NCBI GenBank assembly: GCA_037951105.1 | Contig: JBAMJV010004319.1 | Location: 24,481-88,480 of the forward strand | Reading direction: 5' to 3' | Origin: Echinarachnius parma | Taxonomy: Eukaryota; Echinodermata; Echinoidea; Clypeasteroida; Echinarachniidae | DNA length: 64,000 bases | Shown: in pieces, positions 10,991-23,400 of the stretch | Position numbering within the stretch: position 1 is the stretch's first letter | Layout: each line of letters begins with the position of its first letter | The notes under the pieces: generated by a model | The model's database searches: none | What the model was told of the DNA's origin: nothing | Seen by the model: the letters and a program-made list of their open reading frames with translations, nothing else | Program-made: the position numbers and the translations under genes

Positions 10991-13331
10991 ACAATTGTGC
11001 ACACAATGAAAAAGCATGACATTTTCACAGTGAATTCTTTTTATCATACCTGGTTTAATTTTTCCGTGGAAGTTTCTTAATTATGACCTTGAGGGGCGGG
11101 AGCTAGCTGTGAGGGTCTTGAATAAAAGGGTGTGCAAAGTGAATTTTTCCATCATTTCATGGGTACATAAAAGGACTTAGCACTTTCATCCACCATTATA
11201 TTAATATATGATTATTTGGGGGTGACTGGGAGGGGTGGGGTAGGGAGTGACCCCCCTCCCCTCCCCCCTCCCCCCCCCCCCCCCCCACCCCTCCTCACAA
11301 ATGTTCTCCTCCCTCAAAAAGGTTCACTTGCGTTTCTGTTTGCAGAAAAGTGTAATACTACTATGATGATGTACATTTCATTGCAGGGGTTGGGCCTATT
11401 GGAGGGGGGAATAGGGTGTAATGAAGAAAAGCTAAGGGGAAACTCCCCCCCCCCCCCCCCCCCTCCGCCCACAATTTTCTCACTTTTTGTTGAAAGTGCA
11501 CTCATATCATTATCAAATGTGTTTTTTTATAGATTAGCATACTATGATGACTGTGTACATGTCATAGCAGGGTTGGGTAAACGAGGGGGGGTGGAGAATA
11601 GGGGGAAATATACTACCCCCCCCCCCCCCCCCTCAGATGTTCCTTTTTCGTTTAAAGATGTGCTAATTTTGTGTGTGTTTGACTATTTAAAGGGACTTTA
11701 AGTGATGTGATTTTGTAAATCTTTTGGCTTGGTTCGGTAAGTGGGGAGGGGTGGGGGAGGGAATCTACCCCGGGGGGGGGGGGGGGCACTCATGTATAAT
11801 GTAAGACGGGTATGTGCCGCTTAAAAGACCCCCTTTTTCACACTCAATCACAGCTCTAAAGATACCCGATTTTCAAAACTTTCCGCTCCATAGACCCTCG
11901 GAATGACTTGGCTAGGTAGTTGAGTAGCGACAATCCTTTATTCTTCTTCTAGTTTGGCCATAGACCCCCGGAATGACTTGGCTTTGTATTTGAGTAGCGC
12001 CAAATCCATTATTCTTCTCCTAGCCTAGTTCGGCTCCTTAGACCACAATTTGAGCCTTTTGAGGGTTTCCGTAGGTATTTGGAATCTCCGAGTCTATGTA
12101 TTTTGTAGTTTTAGTCTGCTCCTTAGACCCCTTAACTCCCCTTTCAGGGATTTTGTAGCTCTAAGACCCTATATTTTGTGCGTTTGAGGGATTTTGTTGC
12201 TCCAAAAGTCCCTATATTTTGTGCGTTTAAGGGATTTTGTAGCTCCAAAGACCCTATATTTGTGCTTGAGCTCTTCAGACCCCCATTTCAGAGTTCCGTG
12301 CGGCACACCCCCGTCAAAAAATAATTCGAGTGCCCCCCCCCCCCCCCCCCCCGGGGAATCTACCACCCCCCGTACTTATCTCCATTCGCCAAAAGTTATT
12401 TGTAATGTTGTCTTTTTTTGTTTTTTACCTTGCAGGATCGGGATAAAAGGGTGCATAGAATTAACTGTCCATACTTTGCTCCGGGTAGGCCTAATTGGTA
12501 GTTCCAAAATTTGACAACATATTGTAATTTTACAACAACATTTTTCAACATATTGTAATTTTACAACAGCAATGTTCATAACATCCACTCCCCCGATTAT
12601 CGGACCAATGCCAAGAGATTTACAAAATTACACACAAACACCGGCACACAAAAATGAGCACCACTTTTTAAAAAAAGGAACATCTGAGGGAAGGGGGGGG
12701 GGGTGTTTAGAATTCCCTCTATTCTTCACACACCCCAAGCCCCTCCCCACCCTCCCCCTTTACCAAACCCTGCCATGACATGTATACAGTCATCATACGC
12801 CTAATCAATAAAACACTCTTTTTTTTATGAGTGCACTTTCAACAAAAAGTGAGAAAATTGAAGGCAGAGGGGGGTGGGGGGGGGGGACTTTCTTCCATTC
12901 CACCCTCTTCCCTGCTCCAATTACCTAACCCCTGCCATGAAATGTACAACATCATAGTACATGTTTATGCTAATATATATGCAAACAGAAACGCAAGTGA
13001 AACTTTCGACAGAGGAGAAAAGTGAGGAGGGGGGTTCCACCCCACCCCTTCCTATTTACCCCCAAAATCATCGTATATAAATTAAATGGTTGATATTATG
13101 ATTCTCTTGGGTCACTTTTATCCTATAAACATGTAAAGAAAAGCGTTAAGTTATTTTGTGTACCCATGAAATGCTGTAAATATTCACTTAGTTGCATCCC
13201 CTTTTTTTTTCAAAACCCTCTCCCGCCCCTCAAGGTCATAATTAAGAAACTTCCTTGAGAAAAATTAAACGTTATGATGATAAGAATTGACTGTGAAAAT
13301 TTCATGCTTTTTTCATTTTGTGCACAATTCT
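10991..13331. mobile_element. 2.3-kb fold-back element with C/G runs
   Basis: Outer arms mirror each other: ACAATTGTGCACACAATGAA at the left and its inverse ending GTGCACAATTC at the right, then AAGTTTCTTAATTATGACCT in both. Both arms carry (C)n or (G)n tracts of 10-19 nt in the same relative places (11270, 11445, 11616, 11771, 12333, 12695, 12869). The centre has about 60-bp units with AGACCCTATATTTTGTGCGT. Not coding; the proline-rich open frames are C-run artefacts. Confidence 0.75.
11800..12330. repeat. Degenerate tandem repeat in the fold-back centre
   Basis: Units built on CATAGACCCCCGGAATGACT (11890, 11950) and GGGATTTTGTAGCTCCAAAG (12140-12270), each repeated two to four times. The block ends in the C20 run at 12333-12352 preceded by CGTCAAAAAATAATTCGAGT, a junction also found at 63099-63141. 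Confidence 0.6.
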
Positions 13332-13392
13332 TTTTAGCCGCATAACTACGATATAAAAATACTATCCAGGCCAGTCTCGACCTCGACTAGCT

Positions 13393-13764
13393 CATACCTG
13401 CCAACATTTGAAAATGAAAAATCTTACTCTCATGTGAGCGAAGCGCACATCACGAGCGCGAAGCGCGCATCACGAGCGCGAAGCACGCATCACGAGCGCG
13501 AAGCACAAAGTCTTTTGCAGCCGGAGTCCAGCTCTAGGGTTCTAGATGCTCTTTTGTGCTATCTTAGCCTTTTTTCCAACATATGACCACACTGAATATG
13601 TATGTGTGTATTTATATGCACATGTATATTTACTTTTGAAAAGAAAGAAAGGGAAAAAAAAAAAAAAAAAAAAACTTTAAAAATCGTACTCGTCCGATTT
13701 TTTACCCTTTTTTGAGTGAAAAATCAGACTAAATACGACAAAATCGGACTGGTTGGCAGGTATG
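13393..13764. mobile_element. MITE with CATACCTGCCAAC ends
   Basis: 372 bp bounded by CATACCTGCCAAC and GTTGGCAGGTATG. Holds a 20-bp minisatellite and an A24 run. A related fragment lies at 7437-7870. Confidence 0.7.
13431..13510. repeat. 20-bp minisatellite, about 3.5 units
   Basis: Units CATCACGAGCGCGAAGCGCG with single-base changes. GAGCGAAGCG motifs of this kind recur in the element at 14590-14700. Confidence 0.85.
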
Positions 13765-14589
13765 CTAGCTAGTAGCTAGCTACGCCTACACAATAATATT
13801 GTGGTTTTGCCTTTTTGGCGTTCATTCAAATTGAATCATGCCATATCATGTCATCATATTAGCATAAAATATTCTGTATTCTATTTTAATGGAGCTCCAC
13901 AAAATGATGTCTGTCCATCACTCACACTGGTGTAGCGGATAGTGTGGGGGGGGGGGGGGGGGGGGAGAGGGGGGTGCATATTCATGTTCAATAACAAAAT
14001 TGTACTCAAATCGTCAAAGTTTTTAACACTACGATTCAATCGTTCATAAAAACAAATTAAAATATTGCATTAAACAAAATACCATTAATTTGTGCAAACT
14101 TTCCAAGGGTTTATTTATTATTTTGCGCTTATTAGTACAAAATCATATACAGTGTGTCTCAAAAAGAATAATACAGTCGGAAAATAATTTGTTTACGGTA
14201 TGAAGGTAATTTGAAAAAATATACATTTGGTGGGTTGATAAGTCGTGAGATATGGTTGTTTGTTTGCAGTTCATCGAAAATCCACTTTGTGCCAATTGAC
14301 GTTCTGTGCAGCATGACTTATCAAAACGTAATTATTTCAGAGCAAAAAGGGTTAGAATGAATTAACTAATTAGTAAATCGGCTAAATTTGATGCTTAAAT
14401 ATGTTGTAACCATTGCCTGAAATCCATTTGAATGGATTGCACGCCATTTGTTGAATCCACATAGGATCCACATAGGCTTTACAAGATCTTCAAAGATGTG
14501 TCTACTGAAGTACATATTTCATTTTTTTTTTGTAATGCGTGTAATTACAATGCAAGCCTTTGCTACACTTTAACATCAGCTATCCCTTG
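13765..14589. other. Intergenic DNA with a G20 run
   Basis: G20 at 13946-13965 after GTGTAGCGGATAGTGT; a mariner-like end TACAGTGTGTCTCAAAAAGA at about 14149. No gene seen. Confidence 0.4.
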
Positions 14590-14710
14590 AGGCAGTGGTG
14601 TAGCGAGGGTCAACAGTGGGGGGGGGGGGGGGGGGGCACAACTACGAGGGAGCGAAGCGACCGAGCAGGGGAGGGTGTGGAGGGGGGTTTCCACGGTAGG
14701 CACTTTTTGA
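14590..14710. mobile_element. G-run repeat fragment ('GGTGTAGCGAGG' type)
   Basis: GGCAGTGGTGTAGCGAGGGT, a G19 run (14618-14636), then CACAACTACGAGGGAGCGAA. The same order (AGTGGCATAGCG..., G run, CACGC) appears at 61330-61400, so this is one dispersed family. Confidence 0.5.
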
Positions 14711-14963
14711 AATTTGATGTATCAAAATCGCGTTTTGATCGTGTTTGAATGACTGATTTTAAAGTATTACCTACATGTATATGGTTAAATATTTACTTAT
14801 TTACTTTTTTTTAATGTTGGTTCATGGAATGTTTTACTGAACTTGAATATTTTGTAAAATAAATACACTACCGGTATATATTTTTAAAGCTACAAAGCAG
14901 CATTAGGAAAGTTAGGGAAAGCATCTCTATAGGTCAAACTAATCAATCAATTTTGTTAAAATA

Positions 14964-15507
14964 AACTGAACACAAAAAGTAACTACCAACTAATAATTAT
15001 CTCAAGCTATAATTTTACCACAATATTTCTACAGTTGATACAAACATTTTGTGGGAAAAACAAAGATATCCATCACTTCATGACCCACTTTCAAAAGTCG
15101 CAAGAACTTGCGCGTGCCTGTACATTGTTGTGAAACAGCACATGTGGCTGAATGCATTAATTATGGTTTATGAAACAATGCTGATTGAAATTCCATCCAT
15201 TTTAATTTTGTAATGGCACATGTCGTTAAATGGATTTATTGCAATTGTAAAACAGTGCAATTAAAAATTTATCAACACTCAATAAACTGCAATAATAATA
15301 TCAATTTTGTGAATTTTGAAATATGACTATTTTCTCCTAAATGTGTGCTTACTCAACTATGGATTAATGGTTACCTCTCATTTTTACATATTGTTTTCCT
15401 TACTACCATAGAAATATGTTGGTGAAACAAAATCTTGAAACGATTCTTGGTTATAAAATTAGGAGCCGTTGTTTAGGGGGGTAGTTACTTTTTGTGTTCT
15501 GTTTAGT
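14964..15507. mobile_element. MITE with ACTGAACACAAAAAGTAACT ends
   Basis: About 544 bp between ACTGAACACAAAAAGTAACT and its inverse ending at 15507. Interior AT-rich and non-coding. Confidence 0.75.
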
Positions 15508-16436
15508 AAAAAAAGAGGGTTTTCATGGTAAAAAATTATCCTTAATAGTTAAATAAAGAAATATTCAGATCAGTTCCATGCCCGACGATGAGATTGGGCC
15601 AAATTTCACAGATTGTTTGCTCGTCTTAGCTGGGTAGAAGTACCTGTGGCTATATGCTAGATCAGTTAATGTCCAGCTTTTTGCATGCAGTGCATGTTCA
15701 TGTGTGGATAAATTGAATCAGGGGGTGTTTCATTTTGAACATTTTGTGGCTAAAAAAGGCAATTTTAAAGCAGATTTTGTCCAACTCTTTATATTAACTG
15801 ATTAGTTATGATGTACACTGTATTCCTTCACATGGCCGTTGGTAAAAGTGTACATTTTAGTACTATGTACATGTATGAGGTGTTTCCCAATACTGCCTTT
15901 AGCTAATTCAACTCAAGAAAAGAGAACTTCACAAAGAAATGTAAATCAAGTAAATGAAAAACCATCAACATAATTTATTGCACATAATAAATCTAAATAA
16001 AGGAAGACACAAATGATCGACAAATGTCAATTTTTTTCTATTAAATTACAGGAAAGAAGAATATTCAAAGTATTAACGTGACCTACATGTATACTGTGTC
16101 AAATTGAACCCAAATCACTTGGACTTTTCACATTCTATGGGTTTTTAATTGTCAAAATTTCACTAATTATGGAGATATTGAAGATTGAATGAGAAGCATT
16201 CTAAGAACGCTTTTTGATAGTTTTCCAAATCAATGGGCAGTAGGCGATACAATCTGACATTAATATACACCTTTTTTCACTATTTTCTTTGTAACTATCA
16301 CACATTTTTCAGAAGAATCTTACTATTATTACAATGATATTGGTAGCCTATATGATTGAAGTAAAAAATATCACTGATTTGCATACAAAGATTTATACTG
16401 CAACTAGATGGATGTTCGGCTGCGCGCCGTCGAAAA
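15508..16436. other. Intergenic AT-rich DNA, nothing recognised
   Basis: No repeat ends, gene or RNA seen. Confidence 0.4.
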
Positions 16437-17628
16437 TGATGCCTCCGCCATTGCGCGATTTATATATTAAGCCCAAATTAACATGCACTGAATTAATTTG
16501 TCAACTCAATTTTCATAGTTACATTATCTGTCTGCCAGATCTGATATATGTGACCTTAAACGAACAATAAGTCTGGGGAAAATGATTATGCTGATTTTCA
16601 CATGACATAACAGTAGGAGTCATTACCTTTAAAATGGTATATAAGTTGTTATATTCAGACAAGCCAAACTCTCTGGAAATGAGCGCCAAAGATTTGGAAA
16701 ATGGCTGAAGCGGATTTAAAACAAGGGAGAAACGGACCACTTCCAAAGATTGGCATCCATTCAAGCGCTGTAATCTGATAATTTTTATTCAATGAAAAAT
16801 ACATATTAAAAATGATTTCTGACGATCAAAATTTCACAAAAGGTAGATAAAGATACCGATCAGGAATTACAAAAATCCTAAATCTCATATTTCAAACCAA
16901 ATTCTATAATTTTAGCTAATAACAGAGAAAATATCTGAGCGACATAACGGTCGTTTTGTGGTGTAAGGTCACATATGAGCTATTTTTAGATGAGCCATGA
17001 CCTTGACCATCGACCTAATGACCCCAAAATCTTATCAGCTCCCCAAGATACAAATAGGTACCAAGTTTGATGGTTATTTGTTAACTGGTTCTTGAGATAT
17101 TGCAATTACAAGCGATTTTGGCATAATAAGTCCTGTGACCTTGAGCTTTGACCTCATAAACCCACAATCTGATCACTACAATGGCATCCTGAGATATATT
17201 CTGGTACCAAGTTTGACTGAAATCTGACATTCAGTTCTTGAGATTTTGCAAATTTTCCAAGTTACTTTAGCATATATATTGAGCCCTGCGACCTTTGACC
17301 GCATGTCCCCAAAATCTACTCAATTCATTGGCACCGCAAGATGCATACATGACCCAAGTTTAGTGAGAATCCATCAATCGGTTCTTGAGATGACACAATC
17401 ACGAGCTATTTTTGCATATATAATGAGCCCTGTGACCTTTGACCTCATGACCCCAAGTTCACTGACACCTCAAGATACATACATTAGTCAAGTTTGGTGA
17501 GAGTCCGTCAATCGGTTCTTGAGATAACGCGACCACGAGAAAGGGACGGACGTACGTATGTACTTACGGATGGACGGACGGACAACCCGAAAACATAATG
17601 CCTCCGGCTACTTCGTTGCGGAGGCATA
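16437..17628. mobile_element. Tandem-unit element, family S, copy 2
   Basis: Starts ATGATGCCTCCGCCATTG, ends CGTTGCGGAGGCATA. Same internal units as 4170-5642, fewer of them, and the same tail GATGGACGGACGGACAACCC. Perfect DR1 TGACCTTTGACCT at 17433-17445. Carries a nested MITE at 16546-16976. Confidence 0.85.
16546..16976. mobile_element. MITE nested in family S copy 2
   Basis: Inverted ends ATATGTGACCTTAAACG and TGTAAGGTCACATAT interrupt the family S unit between GATCTGAT and GAGCTATTTTT. About 430 bp, non-coding. Confidence 0.65.
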
Positions 17629-17639
17629 CAAATGTTCTC

Positions 17640-18749
17640 TCTGCAAAGTTGTTCAAAATGTATGTTATACATGTACATTTTCAAAACTGTGGTTACCATG
17701 GAAACACCTTGTCTGACTTACATTAAATATATTTTGAATTTGAAAAATATACAGCCAAAACTGTAAGTAGGTGATTAAAACACATTGTACACTTTATATA
17801 TGGACTACTGCACAGTAGAAGACATTATGTATAACAAATTATTAATATTGATTCTATAAAATGAAAGACTAGTATAAAACATTACAGCTATGAATACATC
17901 TCCTATCTAGAGACGAATACAAATATAGAGAAAAATACAATATAAAAACTCATAAAAACAAGTAAATGCCACCAATCAAACCATAATACATGTATGTTCA
18001 ACGTATTGGGAAAGTTTTAGACAATCTTAACAAACTTATGTCACTCTGCCATTAGCCATTAGCTACTCTTGCCAGGTTTGGTTAGATATTAGAGTCCAGG
18101 GCCCCGCTTATCTAAAGACCGTCCGAACTATCACGTGACTATGACTAAATTACATACATAATGTACATAATTCAATCATAGTCACTTGACAGTAAGGACT
18201 GTTTTTTAGTTAAGACCCATCCATGAAACGGGGCCAAGATTAAGATCATCGCCCGAGCATCGCCTGTCCATACAACAAGGATTTTCACAAGAATGTGAAC
18301 ACTTGGAAGGAAATAGTTCTTATTCAGATGTCCTTACTATAAAGTTTATCCTCACATGGATTCTAAATCAAGCAAAGACCTCACAACAACATTTTCAGAA
18401 AGAACCACTACTCAAGTATATCTTTAATGATATAATAACAATACAATTATAATAGGGAAAGAAAAAAAACCTGGAGTTCGTTGAAAACAGTATACTGAAC
18501 ACGATGTTGCTATCAACATAATGTAGTGTCAATAAATATTACATTTAATCTAGAACAGTAACATTTTCTAAGACACTCCACTATTTTTTCACCTTGAATA
18601 TGTACAAAGATTGTCAAAAGATTCCATTTTGACCTATAAAACTGCTCCATAATTTGAGATTTCATGACCTGCAACTAATTACAATAGTCTGTATTATTCT
18701 TTAACCAGGGCTCGACACTCACACTGGCCCACTGGCCCAGTGCCAGTGA
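17640..18749. other. Intergenic DNA without recognised features
   Basis: AT-rich; a possible 3' limit of no known gene. Nothing supportable. Confidence 0.4.
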
Positions 18750-19195
18750 AATTGCACTTCATGTTCATGACCCCAAAATCAAATCACTTCATTCTTTCAT
18801 TAAGATACATACATGTACCAAGTTTGGTGACAATACGTCAATTGGTTATTGAGATATCACGATAACAAGCTATTTTTATATTTAATAAGTCCTGTGACCA
18901 TTGACATCGTGACCCCAAAATCTGATAAATTCATTGGCTCTTCAAGATACCTGTACATGCACTAAGTTTGATGACAATACGTCAATTGATTCTAGAGATA
19001 TTGTAATAACCAGCTATTTTTGCATATGTAATGAGCCCTGTGACCTTTGACCTCATGACCTTAAAATCTAATCACTTCATTGATTCCTCAAGATACATAC
19101 ATGTACCAGGTTTGGTGACAATAAGTCAATTGGTTTTTGAGATATTGCGATAACTAGCTATTTTCGCATATATAATGAGCCCTGTGACCTGGGGC
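18750..19195. repeat. Family S unit array, no ends
   Basis: About three units of the 145-bp S repeat without the CCTCCGC termini. Perfect DR1 at 19041-19053. Confidence 0.8.
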
Positions 19196-20263
19196 AAACA
19201 TATCAATAAAGAATATAATTTAGTTTATTTGCAGCAGCAATATATCATTGATTTTCATCAAATACAATGTCCAGAATCTAGACATCTAATCAAATTCTAA
19301 CATTTATTTCTACTTTACTTGTCCTGTGTATATGCTGGATACAGGATTGTCCACTTCATTTGCAGGTTCCAACAGATGTTTGCTTATGAAAGTACATTCA
19401 CTTCAACTCATAGAAAATATTCCCTATTTTTAGAAAAAATCGATGCATTATTTGTGCTCTTCTTTTCAAAGCGATTATATTTGATTTATCATCTGCATGT
19501 ATTTTACAAGAAAATCACAGGAACCATTTATTTGGGAAAAATCTTTAAATTACTTCTTTTGATTGTCAAACTTACATAGCTCTAACCTTTTTTCTAGGCC
19601 ACTCACTGCTTTGCAAGCACAAAACACATGCACACGACTGGAATGATGTCTTCCTTTCTAATGTTGAGAGCTTCAGCCAAAATTAAACAATCAACTTGGT
19701 GTTCATGAGATTCTGTAAAGAATACGACTAGAAAAATGAATCACTTGGAGAAAAGATATTTTTGTAAGTATTTCACACTGATTTCATGAATCTATAAATC
19801 ATATGTTTTGTAGAAGCAATAATGATACTATTATAATACTATAATAAGACAAAATATAAACCATTTCTTTATTTCAAAATTAACAAACCTGACTGGCATA
19901 TATAAATATTTGTAAACACAATTACAATGATTTATCATACTTCCTTAAAACAAAATTCTGAACAAAGTGATGGTCTCAATACAATGATTCTATTTTATAT
20001 CCAACTGCTCCCAACCTCATCCTTCCGTTCGTTCACTAGATCATTAAACTCCCCTCCCAAATTGGCCTGTTTGCATCAGAGTGAATAGATCTAGAGAGGA
20101 AACTCATCCTGATGATGGACTATAAAGAATGTAAAAATGGCCTGTATGGAAACTATACAAAATAAAGAGCAATGAGTACAGAGGTGTGCTGTTGTTAAGG
20201 ACCTGCTCTTGATGTTTGGAGCACTCATCGAGTCCCTTCTTCGTTTGATTTTCCAACGAGTTT
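19196..20263. other. AVL9 3' UTR / downstream region
   Basis: AT-rich; includes the AATAAA candidate at 19868-19873. The plus-strand frame at 19319-19579 has no recognisable similarity. Confidence 0.4.
19868..19873 (-). terminator. Possible AVL9 polyadenylation signal
   Basis: AATAAA on the minus strand, about 390 bp downstream of the AVL9 stop; the first canonical hexamer seen after the stop. No GU-rich element was verified. Confidence 0.3.
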
Positions 20264-20453
20264 TCATTTAGTCTCTTTCTCTTGCCCTTCTTCCTCTTTC
20301 CACTCATTGGCCAGCCCATACAGCCAAGATGAGACAGTAGACTTTGCACTGGTTAGTGCCTCCCCTACAACCTTCCCAGTCTGCATCACGGCCACACCGG
20401 TCCTGTTGAGGGCGATGTTCAGCTTCTTGCCTCTGTCTGTCGTCTGCATCACA
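20264..20453 (-). CDS. AVL9: AVL9 exon 14 (terminal)
   Basis: Acceptor GATCCACAG, one base completes Ser, then VMQTTDRGKKLNIALNRTGV, VMQTGKVVGEALTSAKSTVS and SWLYGLANEWKEEEGQEKET before K and the TAG/TAA stop at 20264. The Ala/Ser/Val-rich stretch followed by a Trp motif is typical of the Avl9 C-terminus. Confidence 0.95.
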
Positions 20454-23400
20454 CTGTGGATCACAAGTCAATATGCTGACAATTTGACAAAATGCTCACA
20501 AACTTTAGGGGGGGGGGGGAAATCCTTTTTCATGAAGATAATCATAATTGAATTACAAGGGCAAAAAGGATCTATGTTTCCTGAGAAATTGGGAAGTAAG
20601 TAAACATTACAGAATACATACGACATCATAATAATGGGTTCAAAATTAATAGCACCTAAATACCCTGGTCATTGAACATAATGCCAGCCCACACACATAT
20701 TGTGTGCACCATCTCCACTCCCTGAGGAGCATTCCATCAAAGTGGCTCATGAGCATTGAGAAGATCCTTCACATAAAGGCTTTCACCTCCTACCGGGTCC
20801 CCATTTATACACCTGGGCATAGAGCAGCAAAAGTGGATTGGTTTGCTGAAGGACAAATGCAGTGGGCATTCACCGATTCAAACTCGGAATCTCAATATTA
20901 CAATCTTATTGATTGTAAAGCACACACTCTACCAATCTTACCAAACCACATCCACATGCATGTGTTGTTTGAACCCCCTTTTCAATTAGTTATACTTTTT
21001 CAATATTTGAATATATTATGTGGTTTTCAAAATAATGTATATATACATGTAATTTAAATTTTGCAATTATCATATGGTTCGTGTTTATATGAATTACATT
21101 GTTTGTTCTGATTTAATTCAATGTTAAGCATGTGCAATTCAGCTTGATTGCTGCCATATGTGTTTGCAATAAAAACCATTAATAAAATATAAATAATATT
21201 TGGTAGTCTCCCTGAAGCACAAAGAAAATTAAAGTAAAACCTCTGTATTTATAAAGACCACTTTTCTTGACTCCCTATGAAGCAGTTTGAATGATAAAGA
21301 ATCTGTCTTTAAAGACTACCTGCTTTATAAAGACCACTCATTCTGTATACCTTGAGTGCTGTTTGTGTGCATCAAGTTTTGTTAATAATAATAATATCCA
21401 ATTTTTATATAGCGCTTATCACGATTGATAATCATCTCTAAGCGCTTTACAATTTTATTATTACCCCGGTCATAGGATACAATGCGAACCAGCACACATT
21501 GTGTGCACCATCTCCACTCCCTGGGGAGTATTCCTTCCAAGCGCTCAGTGGGCTCAAGAAGATCGTTCACATAAAGGCTTTCACCAGGGTTACTAACCTT
21601 GATAGCCGTATCTTCATGTCACTCACACTGATCTGACCATGGAATGGATGCCTGTTGTAATAAGACAATTTTAAAGAAAAAGGTAAAACTAATACGTGTA
21701 CAACTATGGAAACAATATTATATGTTTTATCTTGCCTTGTAAAATCTCAAATCCTATATATTGGTCCCAGAGTACGTTTGGAACCTATATAAAGAGATCT
21801 AGTAACATTGTCAAAATCCTCAAAACTTCCTTGGAACTCTAGCAGTTCTCTCATAACTTGTTATATATGTATTAACAATAGAAGCATGGGACAGGTTTTT
21901 GTTTTTGAATTTCCCTTTCATTAAAAATATATTTACGCTTGAAGTGAAGATTTTAAACCATCCACCGGATAGTCATAACCATGTACAAAGTCAGTGCAAT
22001 GAGTTAGTGAATATGTATCACTTTGCATTTTCAGCTATTACTCGGCCATACAACATCAGTTTTACGTGAAATTATCACACAATACTCAGAGGACATATCA
22101 AATCCCAAAACTTGTTATAAGAGGTTCTGTTATATCAGAGCTCTTTACAACAAGGTTCCGCTGGATTGTATGTGCAAATTTTATATTGTCCCTAGTTTCA
22201 ATTCATATTCAATTCAATAGTTGAACAAAAACTATCAAAAATTTGCGAAGCAAAAAGTGGAAATACCCCACCAATGATACAAAGCCAGACAGTCTGTCAA
22301 AGTTTGCCGAAACTAGCAAATAAAAGCTTCACTCCAGGTAAATTTTCAACATCTTTATTGGTTGTGTGGCAGTGGAGAGAGTGCACAATAAGTGTTAGAT
22401 TAATTGCGGGTGTGATTCTAATGGCCGAATTAAACAAACTATATCAGGAGCAGGTAACTCAGGGAGAACAGAGCAAAAGGCAAATGAAGAGACTAACCTG
22501 GATAAATAAAGACTCTAAACCTCTCATTTTGAATACCGAATTTGTCGGTGTATTAACCGCTCCGGTGTATTAACCGCACCCCTAAAAAAATTTTTTTTTA
22601 AAGTGTGGTTAATACGGTCGTGTATTCACCGCACCCCTTTTTTTTTCTTTTTTTGTTTGAAAAAAGGTGCGGTTAATACACCAGCAAATACGGTAGGCAT
22701 GTGATATACCAAGCAGACAAAGTTGTTGAATGACACAAATCTTACCCTGTATGGACTTTATCAATGCCTGAATGCGTTTTACTGGTCCACATCCTGAAGT
22801 TGTGAGTGGTCTTCCAGGCTTGCACAAAGCTGTCATTGAAGTCTCCTATCTCGGGTAACGTGAAGGTACCTGCTTTATGTTGACAACAGGATGGGGTGAG
22901 AAGAGAGAGATACAAGTATTATTGGCATAGTGCACATGTATGCTATTGGCAAGTCCCCCCAAAACGAAAAATCCATTTTGTAATCAAGGTATATATGATC
23001 AGTATGTCACCATATTTCCGTAAAAATTATGTCAGAAATGCTAATACTGTAAATACAACTTTGCTGTTTTTTAAAGAAGATTTATTGTCATAAATGCTCA
23101 GCATTTTTGTCACTACTTTTGAGTGAACGGTTTTCCCAGCGGTGTGACATGCGAAAATATCTGTACAGGAAAATATTGGGGTATACAGTAGTGTGAAAGC
23201 ACAAAACAAAATATTGTATGTTTATGTAATGATTCTATGGTGTTTTACTAAAACAGACTTACAAATAACTCATTCAAGACTAGTCAGGAACTAGGGATGC
23301 CTCAATAATTGCATGATTTTGATATCAAGCACAAAACTACTTGCACTTAATCTATTTTCTAAATTCAAGTTGATTGTAATTGGTCAACTGGTTCTCGAGA

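Noticed and set aside
11216-11701. Proline-rich open frames in the 11-kb region
   Set aside because: Products of C homopolymers inside a fold-back repeat.
13431-13510. CRISPR-like short regular repeat
   Set aside because: Head-to-tail 20-bp minisatellite with no spacers, in an animal genome.
20104-20349. Alternative frame overlapping the AVL9 terminal exon
   Set aside because: The AVL9 frame (ending EEEGQEKETK) is fixed by phase and family similarity; this one is its shadow.
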